Shown: positions 42,122-51,131, numbered from the stretch's first letter. The stretch: 64,000 nucleotides of DNA from Gemmatimonadota bacterium (GCA_028875335.1 JAPPEF010000327.1:23026-87025), one strand, 5' to 3'. The notes: generated by a model from the sequence alone, not told the origin. Made by a program: numbers and translations.

Positions 42122-43105
42122 ATGACCTCTTTCCCCCGCACCACAAACATGTGCATAAAGTTTCTACACCAGAAACTCACCCCGCACGTAATCCCTTTGC
42201 TCATCGTTGCCCTTAGTGTCCTGCTGCCGCAGATGGCATCGGCAGGCGCTTGGACGCTTGAAAAGGGCCAGGTATGGAGCAAAATCACTGTCATGTCGCA
42301 ATCGACCGATCAGCACTATAATGCGGATGGCGAAGCAGTTGACATGCCCGCCGACGCCCGCTACCAATCGCAGCAGGTCTATTTCGACATTCGCTACGGC
42401 GTGACGGATCAAATCGACCTCGGCCTACAGATCCCGTATCTCAGTAATAAGTTCGTAGATAAAGATGAGAGTAATGATGTGGCGACTCCGCCGCCTGCTC
42501 TGGAAACGGAATCGGGCTTGGGAGATATACGCGGATTTGCCAAAGTTAACCTCGTGAACAGCGCTGATCTGGTGGGTACGCTGAAGTTGGGATTCAAAGC
42601 TCCTATGGGCGACTATCGGGAAGTGCCCGAGGCCCTTTCCATAACCGGCGGCCAATGGGATTTTGACGTTGTGGCGCAACTGGGCCGCTCTTTTTATCCA
42701 GTGCCTGTTTACGCCAATCTCGATCTGGGGTATCGCTGGCGCGGAGAGTACAAGGATTCCGATCCTAGTCCCGATCGTAGCTACACCCCGGGCGCAGAGT
42801 TCATTTTTAACGCCGAGGCAGGCTATAGCCCCATGGACAAACTCCTCGTCGCCCTCAAGTACGAAGGCATTGCAGGAGCGGAGTACGACGCCCTAAGCAA
42901 TCCCGGCGCGCCGGAAAAGCTTAGCCAAAGCGTATCCTACCTAGCGCCGACAGTCTTGGTTGGTCTCCATCCCAACGTGAGTCTTGAAGCCTCGGCGCGT
43001 ATGACGGTCAGCGGCAACAGGTATTTCGCTGGTCCGACCTATGCGATGGGGCTTTCTTTTACGGGCGATCTGATCGAGAAGTCGGTTCGTCAGGGGACTC
43101 CGTAG
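42122..43105 (+). CDS. Outer-membrane beta-barrel-like transporter protein
   Basis: A 327-residue exported protein with a signal peptide ending LPQMASA and then GAWTLEKGQVW. The rest alternates amphipathic strands (YFDIRYGVTDQIDLGLQIPY, LVGTLKLGFKAPMGDY, YANLDLGYRWRG, LVALKYEGIAG) typical of a barrel of the MetA-pathway/DUF3187-like transporter group. The start has AAAGGAG about 6 nt upstream. An ion or hydrophobic-substrate channel is possible; function is unknown. Followed by a terminator-like hairpin. Confidence 0.75.
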   Translation: MTSFPRTTNMCIKFLHQKLTPHVIPLLIVALSVLLPQMASAGAWTLEKGQVWSKITVMSQSTDQHYNADGEAVDMPADARYQSQQVYFDIRYGVTDQIDLGLQIPYLSNKFVDKDESNDVATPPPALETESGLGDIRGFAKVNLVNSADLVGTLKLGFKAPMGDYREVPEALSITGGQWDFDVVAQLGRSFYPVPVYANLDLGYRWRGEYKDSDPSPDRSYTPGAEFIFNAEAGYSPMDKLLVALKYEGIAGAEYDALSNPGAPEKLSQSVSYLAPTVLVGLHPNVSLEASARMTVSGNRYFAGPTYAMGLSFTGDLIEKSVRQGTP

Positions 43106-43128
43106 TCTTCTTCGATAGAGTAGAAAAG

Positions 43129-43170
43129 CAGGGGGAAGGGGCTTTTGGGTTCCTTCTCCTGTTTTATTTT
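43129..43170 (+). terminator. Rho-independent terminator
   Basis: The stem CAGGGGGAAGG (43129-43139) pairs with CCTTCTCCTG (43152-43161), about ten pairs including one G-T and a one-base bulge, then TTTTATTTT. It lies 24 nt after the barrel-protein stop. Confidence 0.65.
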
Positions 43171-43220
43171 ATGCAAAGATAATACGGCAGAAAGAGCTAT
43201 CCATACGAGGAGAGAGCGAT

Positions 43221-44012
43221 ATGAGTACGCCAGATATTACCTTGGCCTCGGGCCACACCATTCCACAATTCGGGCTGGGCACTTGGATGTTGCGAGGCCA
43301 GCAGTGCAAAGACGTGGTCAAAGAGGCCCTTGAAATGGGCTATACGCATTTGGATTCGGCTTGGATGTACGAGAATCAGGACGCCATCGGCCAAGTCCTC
43401 AAGGAGATCGGGGCAGATCGCGATAGCCTCTTCATCACCTCCAAGATCTGGCATTCGCATCTGGAGTTCGAGGCGACCTTGGAGCAGATGGAGGAGATTC
43501 TGCGCGATCTGCAAACCGAGTACGTTGATCTCCTGCTCATCCACAGCCCCGGTCAGGGTGTGCCGGTGGAGCGCACCTTGGCCGCTTTTGAAAAGATTTA
43601 CGAGGCCGGTCAGGTCAAGAGCATTGGCATCAGCAATTTCAGCATTGAGCAGACCGATCGGGCTAGGGCCGCCACCGACTTGCCGATCTGCACCAATCAG
43701 GTGGAGTACCACTTGCGCCACAACCGCGAAAGGCTGCGGCACCACTGCCACGCCCACAACGTGGTGCTGACGGCGCACCGCCCGCTAGCCCGGGGTGACC
43801 TCGCCCAAGACGAAGCCCTAAAACAGGTGGCCGCCGAACACGGAAAAACCCCAGCGCAAGTGGCCTTAAAGTGGCTTTTGCAAAAGGATATGATCGTCAT
43901 CCCCAAGGCCAGTTCAACGAGCCATTTGCGCGACAATTTGGATTTGTTCGACTGGCAGCTAGGAGACGAAGAGATGGCGCGTCTCGATGGAGTGGGGAGC
44001 GATCCCGATTAG
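43221..44012 (+). CDS. Aldo/keto reductase, 2,5-diketo-D-gluconate reductase-like
   Basis: A 263-residue AKR. Motifs: PQFGLGTWML, THLDSAWMYENQDAIGQVL (catalytic Asp and Tyr; Ser-Ala-Trp-Met replaces the more common TAxxY spelling), FITSKIW (Lys), LLLIHSPG (His), VKSIGISNFSIEQ and IVIPKASS (NADPH site). Reduces carbonyls of sugars or small aldehydes. It converges on the DUF6785 gene 15 nt further on. GAGGAGAG ribosome-binding sequence. Confidence 0.87.
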   Translation: MSTPDITLASGHTIPQFGLGTWMLRGQQCKDVVKEALEMGYTHLDSAWMYENQDAIGQVLKEIGADRDSLFITSKIWHSHLEFEATLEQMEEILRDLQTEYVDLLLIHSPGQGVPVERTLAAFEKIYEAGQVKSIGISNFSIEQTDRARAATDLPICTNQVEYHLRHNRERLRHHCHAHNVVLTAHRPLARGDLAQDEALKQVAAEHGKTPAQVALKWLLQKDMIVIPKASSTSHLRDNLDLFDWQLGDEEMARLDGVGSDPD

Positions 44013-44027
44013 GTCGCAGCGGTTGGT

Positions 44028-45971
44028 TCAGTAATAGTAAAACGCATAGACCAGCGAGGCACCGCCGACGCCGACGCAGGTGCCCAAGATCAGGCCGATA
44101 AAAAAGGGCAGCAGGGTGCGATAGAGCTGGATGCCGCCGTAGCGCAGGGCCAGGAGTTTGATCAGCCAGGCCAAGAAAATCCCGAACCAGTCGATAGAGA
44201 CGGTGTTGGTCAGGGCGATGCCCAGTCCCACCGGGTGCAAGGGCCAGCCGGCGAAGCGGTACTGAGCCAGTGCGAGCAGCCCGGTGAGGCCAGCGCCAAC
44301 GGCGAGGAACACGGCCACCAGCGGCTCGGCAGGATTGGGATTGTTGATCGAATTGGCGACCCAAGACCAGTGGTATTGCGGCGAACTGACGAAGTACCAG
44401 CCGTAGCCGTGGATCAGTCCGTGGCGGTAGCCCAGCCAGATATAGCAGACCATGGTGGTTATGAGGGCGACGAGCATGGCGGCGGACAAAAAAAACACCA
44501 GCTTGCGTCCACTGATCTTGAGCCGAGCCGGCTCGCAGACCTTAAAGGCGTGGGCGAGGGTGCCCATTAAAAAGAGTTGCAAGTCGGCGGTCCAGACCAT
44601 GCTCAGCCCCATTGCGCTCAGCCCTTGGGCGCCAAAAGGGGCGGTGCCCACGAGATTGGTCAGGATAGGTGGCACGGAGACCGGAGCGCGCAGGCGGCCG
44701 ATCCCGGTCTGGGCCAACAAGCGGGCAATGCCGAAAAAGATCACCAGCGCGACCAGCAGGAAGATGATGCTCCAGAGCAGACTCAGGCCGCTGGCCCAGA
44801 GGAAGCCGCTCATGTACGTCAACCCGACAAGTCCGAGCAGAGCAGCGACACGCGGCGAGATCGGGCTATCGCTGTCTGGGGCACCGCTGATGATCAGCCG
44901 CCACTGGCGACGCAGGAAGTGGCGCGACATCCACAGCGAGATTCCGACGATACAAGCGAGCGAGCCGATTTGCTGATGGGCTAGCAGCACGTTGGATGGT
45001 GCATGGGGTTGGGCCGGTAGCGATAGGGAAATGCCTAGCCAGTTGAGCAGGGCGCCTTCGGCGGCGATGAGTAGGTGAAAAAACCAGACGCTGAATAGCA
45101 CGTTGAGGCCGACCAAATAGCTCAAGCCCACGACTAGCAGGTCGGTGTTAAGTCCGTAACTAAGCCCGAATTGACGAATCTCGATGCGGCCGCCGGGAAT
45201 GCCGAAGCCGTGGATGATCTCGATATCTAGTACTCGGTCCAGCATATTGACGGTCGGCAGCGCATAGGCGATGAGAAACCCCAACCACAATAGCTTGCTT
45301 TTGAGAATGGACGCGGCGGGGTTTTCCAAGCTTTCGAGGAGCATGTTGGGGACGGCGGCGAGGGGGTACACTAAGCGCTCTTGGCGCGACCACTGGTGGT
45401 GGACGAGGCTGATCAGCGCGATGCTGACCAAGAAGAAGGCCAGCATGAAGAGGCCCCACCACAACAGCGGCCCAGCCCACAAGGCCCAAGGTACGGGTGC
45501 GGCGGCATCCGTGCCTTCAAAAAGTTGGCGGATCGCTTCGAGGTCGCGGGGGACGGCCCAGTGGGGAATATGCGGCCAAAGTAGGTCGGACCAGTTGTTT
45601 TCTGGGGTGGCGTAGTAAAAGACGCCGGCAAGAAGCGGGATGAAGTAGCCGCCAAAGCCCATGGAGGGCAGGACCACGGCGACCATGAGCGCGGCATAGA
45701 CCAAGGCAAAATTGGCTGGCGAGAGGCGCAAGAGCGGGTGGAGTAGGCGCAGCGCGAGGGCGACGACCACGATCCAGAAGATTAGGAAGATGACGCCGAC
45801 GGTGTTGAAGTGATCGGTCAGCCCTGTGTAGTTGCCATAGAGGACGTAGGTCCGCACACTGGTAAAGGTCATGCAGACGGTAAAGACTAGGACGAGGACG
45901 AAGGAGAAACAGGTGCCGAGGAAGGATGAGCGCATAGTTGTCTGTTGGTTGATGGCCACTAACGATATCAT
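44028..45971 (-). CDS. DUF6785/DUF6784 family membrane protein (OPT-like), second copy
   Basis: A 647-residue polytopic protein of the same family and length as 32483-34426, with the same landmarks: YYATPENNWSDLLWPHIPHW, QEGLGxLRAP-like GIGRLRAPVSVPPI, GLSAMGLSMVWTADLQLFLM and VGLGIALTNTVSIDWFGIFL then the LRYGGIQLYR end. Only moderately similar, so it is not a recent duplicate. Divergent from the GT39-like gene 18 nt away. Function unknown; transport inferred. Confidence 0.8.
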   Translation of the reverse strand: MISLVAINQQTTMRSSFLGTCFSFVLVLVFTVCMTFTSVRTYVLYGNYTGLTDHFNTVGVIFLIFWIVVVALALRLLHPLLRLSPANFALVYAALMVAVVLPSMGFGGYFIPLLAGVFYYATPENNWSDLLWPHIPHWAVPRDLEAIRQLFEGTDAAAPVPWALWAGPLLWWGLFMLAFFLVSIALISLVHHQWSRQERLVYPLAAVPNMLLESLENPAASILKSKLLWLGFLIAYALPTVNMLDRVLDIEIIHGFGIPGGRIEIRQFGLSYGLNTDLLVVGLSYLVGLNVLFSVWFFHLLIAAEGALLNWLGISLSLPAQPHAPSNVLLAHQQIGSLACIVGISLWMSRHFLRRQWRLIISGAPDSDSPISPRVAALLGLVGLTYMSGFLWASGLSLLWSIIFLLVALVIFFGIARLLAQTGIGRLRAPVSVPPILTNLVGTAPFGAQGLSAMGLSMVWTADLQLFLMGTLAHAFKVCEPARLKISGRKLVFFLSAAMLVALITTMVCYIWLGYRHGLIHGYGWYFVSSPQYHWSWVANSINNPNPAEPLVAVFLAVGAGLTGLLALAQYRFAGWPLHPVGLGIALTNTVSIDWFGIFLAWLIKLLALRYGGIQLYRTLLPFFIGLILGTCVGVGGASLVYAFYYY

Positions 45972-45989
45972 TCAGCAGATAGATACGCA

Positions 45990-47795
45990 ATGATCGCTGG
46001 GCTACAGGCCGGGCGCTTGGGCTGGCTCGTCTTCGCCCTCGCCCTCGCGGTGCGAGTCGCCTATATCCTCGAAGCAGATGCGAGTCCGCTTTTTGCACAT
46101 CCAGCGGTTGATGCCAAGACGTACACCCACCATGCCCAGCGCTTGGCTGCGGGCAACTGGTTGGGCGTGGGCGAGGGGCCGTTCTGGCAGCCGCCGCTGT
46201 ACCCGTACTTTCTCGGGGCGGTAAAGAGTTTTTTCCCAGAGTCATTTTTTTACGCCGTACGCTTTGTGCAGGCCTTGCTAGGGGCGCTGGTCTGCGCGAT
46301 GAGTTGGTGGGTCGGGCGCGCTTTGTTCAATTCGGCAGTGGGGTTGCTGGCTGGGATTGGCACAGCGCTTTGCGGGCCGCTGATCTTTTTTGACGGCGAG
46401 CTGTTACCGGCTTCATTAGCTGCCTTCGTCGATCTGATGGCTCTGGTGGTGCTTTTGTGCGTCTGGCGCCGTCCGAGCCGCTGGGGATTTTTGGGTGCCG
46501 GAGTGGCCTTTGGTGTCGGTGCGTTGGCCGTGCCGACGGTGCTGGTCTTTGCAGTCGCCGTGCCCATCGCCCTCTTGTGGGTTGCTCCTCGTCGGCAGGG
46601 CTTGATCTGGGCCGGTGCGTTCGCGCTCGGCGTGGTCTTGGCTATCGCGCCGGTGGCTTGGCGCAACTGGGCCATCGGCGGCGATGGGGTGGGGATTTCC
46701 TATAACGCGGGGATCAACCTGTACATCGGTAATAATCCCGATTATGCAGAGACCGTGGCTATCCGCCCAGGGTGGGAGTGGGACGATTTAGTTACCCAAC
46801 CTGCGCGGGAGGGGATTAAGCGGCCCTCGGCCAAGTCGGCTTATTTTGCCGAGCGGGCTTGGGATTACATCCGAGGCGATCCGATTGGGTGGCTGGGGTT
46901 GATAGGGCGCAAGTTAGGGGCGTTTTGGCACGGCGATGAGCGGGGGCGCAATCAGCCGATCTATTTTTGGCGCACGTACTCAACGGTGCTGTCGGCGACT
47001 TTGTGGAAAGCAGGTATTGCCTTCCCCTTTGGCTTGGTGGCTCCTTTGGCGCTGTGGGGCATGTTGCTGAGTCTGCGGCGGATTGGGCCGACGTGGCCGC
47101 TGTTGTACGTGCTGTGCTATTGTCTGGGAGTGATCGCGTTTTTTGTGGCGGCGCGCTACCGGGTGCCAGTGCTGCCAGTGCTCATAGTCTTTGCCGCCTA
47201 CGGGGTGTGGGCGTTGTGGGATTGGGGACGGGCGAGATGTTGGCGCAACTTGGGGCTGGGGTTGATCGTCTGTTTAGTTTTTGCGTTGGCGGCCAACAGC
47301 CGCCTAGCTCCGATGGACATGGAAGGAGATGCGGCGATCCACTACAATCTGGGCAATGCGTATGCCGAGGCTGGTGACAAAGAGCGAGCACTAGCGGCGT
47401 TTGAGCGGGCGGTGGCCGAGGATCCCGAATACTGGCAGGCGTGGTTAAACTTAGGTGGGGTCAAGGCGGCGTTGGGTGATCTCGCTGGCGGCGAAGAAAT
47501 TTTTGCGAGGGTGGCGCAAAAGGCCCCTCGGCAGGTCGAGCCGTGGATGAACTTGGCGCACGTGCGGATCATGCAGCGAGACATAGAAGGAGCCTTTAGC
47601 TACTACGAGGCCGCGCTTAAGGCTAATCCCAAGCTACTACCAGCTTACGTGGAGATGATCCGCCTCTACGGGCAGATGGGCGATCTAGCCCGAGCGGCGC
47701 ACGTCCTCCAACGAGCGGTCGATCACTTGCCCGCCGAGCGCGGGCGCTTGCGTCAGTTTTACGAAGAGATACAAAAGCGGGCGTTGGGTCGCTAG
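45990..47795 (+). CDS. GT39/PMT-like membrane glycosyltransferase with C-terminal TPR repeats
   Basis: A 601-residue protein. The first about 430 residues are a GT-C type membrane enzyme: about ten hydrophobic segments, an early acidic motif (HPAVDAKTYTHHA) and WQPPLYPYFLGAV as in PMT_2 glycosyltransferases, which use lipid-linked sugars. The C-terminal 150 residues are three to four TPRs (AIHYNLGNAYAEAGDKERAL, GAFSYYEAALKANPKLLPAY) facing the periplasm. It may glycosylate or recognise exported proteins such as the neighbouring UnbV protein; that link is inferred. Converges with the UnbV gene and overlaps its end by 4 nt. Confidence 0.82.
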   Translation: MIAGLQAGRLGWLVFALALAVRVAYILEADASPLFAHPAVDAKTYTHHAQRLAAGNWLGVGEGPFWQPPLYPYFLGAVKSFFPESFFYAVRFVQALLGALVCAMSWWVGRALFNSAVGLLAGIGTALCGPLIFFDGELLPASLAAFVDLMALVVLLCVWRRPSRWGFLGAGVAFGVGALAVPTVLVFAVAVPIALLWVAPRRQGLIWAGAFALGVVLAIAPVAWRNWAIGGDGVGISYNAGINLYIGNNPDYAETVAIRPGWEWDDLVTQPAREGIKRPSAKSAYFAERAWDYIRGDPIGWLGLIGRKLGAFWHGDERGRNQPIYFWRTYSTVLSATLWKAGIAFPFGLVAPLALWGMLLSLRRIGPTWPLLYVLCYCLGVIAFFVAARYRVPVLPVLIVFAAYGVWALWDWGRARCWRNLGLGLIVCLVFALAANSRLAPMDMEGDAAIHYNLGNAYAEAGDKERALAAFERAVAEDPEYWQAWLNLGGVKAALGDLAGGEEIFARVAQKAPRQVEPWMNLAHVRIMQRDIEGAFSYYEAALKANPKLLPAYVEMIRLYGQMGDLARAAHVLQRAVDHLPAERGRLRQFYEEIQKRALGR

Positions 47796-49426
47796 GGGTC
47801 CGGCTGGACGACCTTGAGCACTTGATTGGCGGCGACCTTGTCTAAGGTCTGCTGCGTCCCATCCGGCCAGTAGATTTCCACTTGGGCGCTCGTGGCCGCG
47901 CCCAGTCCGAAGTGCAGGCGGGGGTCGTGGCTGGACAGATAGCTGCCGCCTGATTGGCGCTCCTGCACTTGGCGCACTCCATCGGCCACAACCTCCACCC
48001 GCGTGCCGAGGGCGTCGGGGTGGATTTTTCCCACCAACAGGATTTGTAGATAGTGGCGGGCATTGCCGCCGTCGTTGCGCAACAGCCGTGGTCGGGCCGC
48101 TACCGTGGTGACTAGGAGGTCGAGGTCGCCGTCGTCGTCGTAGTCGGCGACAGCCGTGGCGCGGCCGGCGTTGGCCCTTTGGAAATCCGGTCCCAGCGTG
48201 GCCGAAACGTCGGCAAAGCGGCGGCCAGCGTCGTTGCGGAACATCTGGTTGGGTTGCCGATAGGTCTGGCTCGAATCCACTTCTGCAATGCGGTCAATGA
48301 CGTGGCCGTTGGCGGCGAAGAGGTCGAGGTCGCCGTCGTTGTCGTAGTCGAAAAATTTAGTGCCAAAGCCGAGGGGTCGGTACGAGGGGTCGGCCAGCCC
48401 TAGGCGCTGGGTGGCGACGGCGAATTGGCCTTGGCCGTCGTTGCGGTAGAGGGCGTTGGTTTCAAAGGCGAAGTTGGTGACGAAGAGGTCGGCATCGCCA
48501 TCGCGGTCGTAGTCGCCAAAATCGACGCCCATGCCGGCGTCGGCGTGCCCGTGTTCGTTGTAGCGGGTGCCAGCGATCAAGCCCACTTCGGCGAAGGTGC
48601 TGTGCTGGTTGGCGTAGAGGAAGTTCATGGTGCCGTCGTTGGCCACGTAGATGTCGGTGTCGCCGTCGCGGTCGTAGTCGGCCAGCGCGACGCCCAGCCC
48701 CTTGCCCTTGAGCGTGATACCGGTAGCCTCGGTGACGTCGGCGAAGGTGTTGCCGTCGTTGCGGTAGAGGAGGTCGCCGGTGGGGTCGTACACGCTGGGC
48801 TCGCAGTACGAGCGCACTTGGCCCTGTTGGCAAACGGCTTCGTCGTCGAGAGCGTAGCGCACGTAATTGGCGACGAATAGGTCGAGATCGCCATCGAGAT
48901 CGTAGTCGAGGAAGCCGGCACTGGAGCCCCAGCGCGGGTCTGCTAGGCCGACCGGCGCTTTGGCGAAGGTGCCTTGGTCGTTGCGGTAGAGGGCATTGGG
49001 GCCGTAGTTGGCGACGAATAGGTCGGGGTCGCCGTCGGCATCGTAGTCCGCGGTCGCGACGCCAAAGCCGTAGCCGGGGTCGGCGCTGCCGCTGTGGGCT
49101 GTGACATCGGCGAAGGTGTCTGCTCCTGTGTTGCGGTAGAGTCGGTTGACCGGCGGTTGGTCCGGGAGATGACCGGTCAGGTAGGTTCCGTTGGCGAGAT
49201 AGAGGTCGAGGCGACTGTCGCCGTCGTAGTCGAGGAAGGCCGCTCCGGCACCGAAGGTCTCGACATAGTAGTAGGAGCCGGAAAAGCCGTTGTAATGGAC
49301 GAAGTCGATGCCAGCGGCGTCTCCAGCGTCGGCGAAATGCACTGGTGGTGTTAGGGGATCTTTAGGGGCGCAGGCGCAGAGGGTGCTAGCGAGGGCGAGG
49401 CCCCATATCTTGTAGTACTCAATCAG
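47792..49426 (-). CDS. FG-GAP/UnbV lipoprotein with no ATG/GTG/TTG at the apparent start
   Basis: The body is a standard FG-GAP/VCBS and ASPIC/UnbV protein (DYDGDSRLDLYL, DYDLDGDLDLFV, DYDNDGDLDLFA; UnbV end IYWPDGTQQTL). A GTG at 49342 would start it, but the frame continues upstream as EYYKIWGLALASTLCACAPK, a good lipoprotein signal with lipobox LCAC. No ATG, GTG or TTG precedes it in frame; only CTG (49426) or ATT (49423) are near, exactly at the stop of the YgiT-like gene (TGA 49425-49423). So it is probably a lipoprotein of about 544 residues started by a rare codon through translational coupling. It is the fourth UnbV protein in the window. Confidence 0.85.
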   Translation of the reverse strand: MIEYYKIWGLALASTLCACAPKDPLTPPVHFADAGDAAGIDFVHYNGFSGSYYYVETFGAGAAFLDYDGDSRLDLYLANGTYLTGHLPDQPPVNRLYRNTGADTFADVTAHSGSADPGYGFGVATADYDADGDPDLFVANYGPNALYRNDQGTFAKAPVGLADPRWGSSAGFLDYDLDGDLDLFVANYVRYALDDEAVCQQGQVRSYCEPSVYDPTGDLLYRNDGNTFADVTEATGITLKGKGLGVALADYDRDGDTDIYVANDGTMNFLYANQHSTFAEVGLIAGTRYNEHGHADAGMGVDFGDYDRDGDADLFVTNFAFETNALYRNDGQGQFAVATQRLGLADPSYRPLGFGTKFFDYDNDGDLDLFAANGHVIDRIAEVDSSQTYRQPNQMFRNDAGRRFADVSATLGPDFQRANAGRATAVADYDDDGDLDLLVTTVAARPRLLRNDGGNARHYLQILLVGKIHPDALGTRVEVVADGVRQVQERQSGGSYLSSHDPRLHFGLGAATSAQVEIYWPDGTQQTLDKVAANQVLKVVQPDP

Positions 49427-49650
49427 ACGAATTCGATGACGTCGAGAGTTTGGGGCCGGGCTAGTTCCCTGCGCTGCTGGACGAGTTGATCCAGCGTCTT
49501 AGCAGTTTGGGCCGTCATATAGGTCTGATGACAATGAGGACAGCGGACCACCGGCACCTTATCCACTAGAAACTTATCGTTCTTGGGGCCGCACACTTGC
49601 GTCTTGTAGCGCAGTTTCGCGCCGTCCTTACCGCAGTAGTCGCAAATCAT
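49423..49650 (-). CDS. YgiT/MqsA-type zinc-finger antitoxin
   Basis: The ATG at 49650 overlaps the stop of the DUF4258 gene (ATGA) and gives 75 residues. Two CxxC pairs (CDYCG and CPHCH) form the zinc finger of YgiT-type proteins; the C-terminal helix (KTLDQLVQQRRELARP) lacks a full XRE domain, as in the short form of this family. It is the expected antitoxin of a DUF4258/MqsR-like toxin encoded just upstream. Confidence 0.85.
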   Translation of the reverse strand: MICDYCGKDGAKLRYKTQVCGPKNDKFLVDKVPVVRCPHCHQTYMTAQTAKTLDQLVQQRRELARPQTLDVIEFV

Positions 49651-49934
49651 GAGGTTTCTCTCCAAGCCGTGATGAAAACCAGTTTGCCGGTTGGGCTAAT
49701 TTTGGCGACGACAACAGCCAAGTTTCCTGCGTTCGTCTCGCCTAGGATGGCGTATTTGTGTTCGCCTGAGATTAAATCTTGCTGACGCTCAACGATGCGC
49801 CCCGTGAGAATTATGTGTTCGCCATCCAAAATGCTCAGGTCGTCGTCCTGTAATTCCTCGTACGCATGATCGGGAACAATATACTCATTGGCGCGGATTT
49901 TGTCGCGCATCTGGTGGAGGATGTGATCGTACAT
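49647..49934 (-). CDS. DUF4258 family protein, probable toxin of a YgiT-type pair
   Basis: A 95-residue protein with the DUF4258 layout: an N-terminal helix, YIVPDHAYEELQDDDLSILD, GRIVERQQDL, HKYAILGET and a last strand KLVFITAW. The pair DUF4258 then YgiT zinc finger with a 4-nt overlap is a recognised toxin-antitoxin-like arrangement. Ribosome-binding sequence AAAGGAA. RNase activity of the MqsR/RelE kind is inferred from the family. Confidence 0.82.
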   Translation of the reverse strand: MYDHILHQMRDKIRANEYIVPDHAYEELQDDDLSILDGEHIILTGRIVERQQDLISGEHKYAILGETNAGNLAVVVAKISPTGKLVFITAWRETS

Positions 49935-50095
49935 CGTATGAGGTTCCTTTGAACGGTACCAATATATAGACCGCCGCGTTTCCTTGCTGTGCGGCGATTG
50001 CCGCGTTTGCAGGCGGACGAGTCCTCCCTCTTGCGTGATGTGGTTGCGGATGATTTAATGATGGCGTCACTAACCACTAAACAGGAGGATGAACG

Positions 50096-50287
50096 ATGCC
50101 ATTTATCAATGTGAAGATGCTTGCAGGGCGTTCCACCGAGCAGAAGCGGGCCTTAGTTGAAGCGCTGACCCAGGCCATAGTGGATACCTGCGATGCGCCC
50201 CGGGAGGGGACGACGGTAGTGCTCGAAGAATGCGAGCGCGAGAACTGGGCAAGGGGTGGGGTGCTGGTGGCGGACCGCCAGCAATAA
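50096..50287 (+). CDS. 4-oxalocrotonate tautomerase family protein
   Basis: A 63-residue protein starting MPFINVKMLAGRSTEQKRAL; the second residue becomes the N-terminal catalytic proline after Met removal, as in the 4-OT family, and the usual length is about 62. Later positions (VVLEECERENWARGG) match the Trp and Gly pattern of the group. Acts on enols of small acids or aromatic breakdown products; substrate unknown. AGGAGG ribosome-binding sequence. Its last eight codons lie in a 24-bp sequence repeated at 51264. Confidence 0.85.
   Translation: MPFINVKMLAGRSTEQKRALVEALTQAIVDTCDAPREGTTVVLEECERENWARGGVLVADRQQ
50263..50286 (+). repeat. 24-bp direct repeat, left copy, at the tautomerase 3' end
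   Basis: GCTGGTGGCGGACCGCCAGC followed by AATA, identical at 51264-51287. Contains the palindrome TGGCGGACCGCCA. The two copies lie 1001 bp apart and bracket a toxin-antitoxin pair, like the ends left by a site-specific insertion. Confidence 0.85.
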
Positions 50288-50311
50288 GGTGATCGGACGA
50301 TCCCTTTCGCT

Positions 50312-50350
50312 AGGAGGACGCCGTGGCCATAGAGGCCCGGCGGTCCTCCT
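50312..50350. terminator. Strong hairpin after the tautomerase gene
   Basis: AGGAGGACGCCG (from 50312) pairs with CGGCGGTCCTCCT (50338-50350), a near-perfect G+C-rich stem with one bulged base and a loop of about 14 nt. No T-run follows on either strand, so it may be a factor-dependent terminator or an RNA-stabilising structure. It sits between the convergent tautomerase and PIN-domain genes. Confidence 0.45.
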
Positions 50351-50400
50351 CGTCCACCAGCATAATATCGCTTGAGGGAGTTCTTTCTTTGTTAGATTGC

Positions 50401-50901
50401 TCAGGCCAACTGCTCAATGGCGATTTCTACTATGGTCTGTGTCACGAATAAGCTGCTTTCCTCATAAAGTGCTATAAGGCTCTTCTCGGCTTCGGAATAA
50501 GTTAAAAGTCCTTCTTTATATCCTCTGACGACGATGCCTAATGAGCCTACAGGCCGTACGCATAACCGTCTAGCTGCTTCCCGAACGGCCAGATCATCGG
50601 TCAATAGGAGGGGTATGTCTAGTTGGTTGCAGAGGCAGAGGCTTTCCCGCTCGCCCACATGCAAATTGCTCAGTGAATGAGTTTGGACGAAGTGATCGAC
50701 ATCGCTAGCAGCAAGGGTGTGATGTCGTATGTTATTGAGGTTCAGTGGGGGACTATTGATTTTATCGGTGCTCTCTGCCCACACGGCACCGGGTATGCAG
50801 AGTATCTTGAATAAATTTAGTAGATCAATTTGTTCCACTTCGTGCAGGTGAATGAGAGGACCTGCATCAGCGACGGCCTGTTCTACCTGCCCATGGCCCA
50901 C
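50401..50901 (-). CDS. PIN-like (DUF3368) toxin
   Basis: A 166-residue protein of the DUF3368/PIN-like group. Acidic residues of the RNase site are in AVADAGPLIHL, HVGERESLCL and PLLLTDDLAVREAARR; the conserved VRPVGSLGIVVRGYKEGLLT follows. The start is GTG at 50901, with GGAGG 7 nt upstream, overlapping the antitoxin gene by 19 nt. The expected role is an RNA-cleaving toxin inhibited by the product of the preceding gene. Confidence 0.85.
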   Translation of the reverse strand: MGHGQVEQAVADAGPLIHLHEVEQIDLLNLFKILCIPGAVWAESTDKINSPPLNLNNIRHHTLAASDVDHFVQTHSLSNLHVGERESLCLCNQLDIPLLLTDDLAVREAARRLCVRPVGSLGIVVRGYKEGLLTYSEAEKSLIALYEESSLFVTQTIVEIAIEQLA

Positions 50902-51131
50902 TCAAGATCCTCCATCATGGCTTGGTGCTGGCGCTCGGCTAGTTCCACCCAATCCACGCCTATTCCTTCTATTGCTTCGTCGCGGGCGATTTCTCGTCGC
51001 AGGTAGCGCCCCAGAATGCGTTCCCGCCACATCTGCTGGACTCCCTTCTGGAACGCCAGTGTCATTACTTCGGACTCGGATTTTTCGGTTTCCCGCGACA
51101 GAGTCTCCAAATAAGAGAATGTTTTGTCCAT
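50883..51131 (-). CDS. Antitoxin of the PIN/DUF3368 pair
   Basis: An 82-residue protein in the position of an antitoxin, immediately before and overlapping the PIN gene. The N-terminus (KTFSYLETLSRETEKSESEV) looks like the DNA-binding segment of small antitoxins, and the C-terminal helix with many acidic residues and Trp (GVDWVELAERQHQAMMEDLE) would bind the toxin. The exact family is not recognised; UPF0175-type or ribbon-helix-helix are possible. Confidence 0.72.
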   Translation of the reverse strand: MDKTFSYLETLSRETEKSESEVMTLAFQKGVQQMWRERILGRYLRREIARDEAIEGIGVDWVELAERQHQAMMEDLEWAMGR

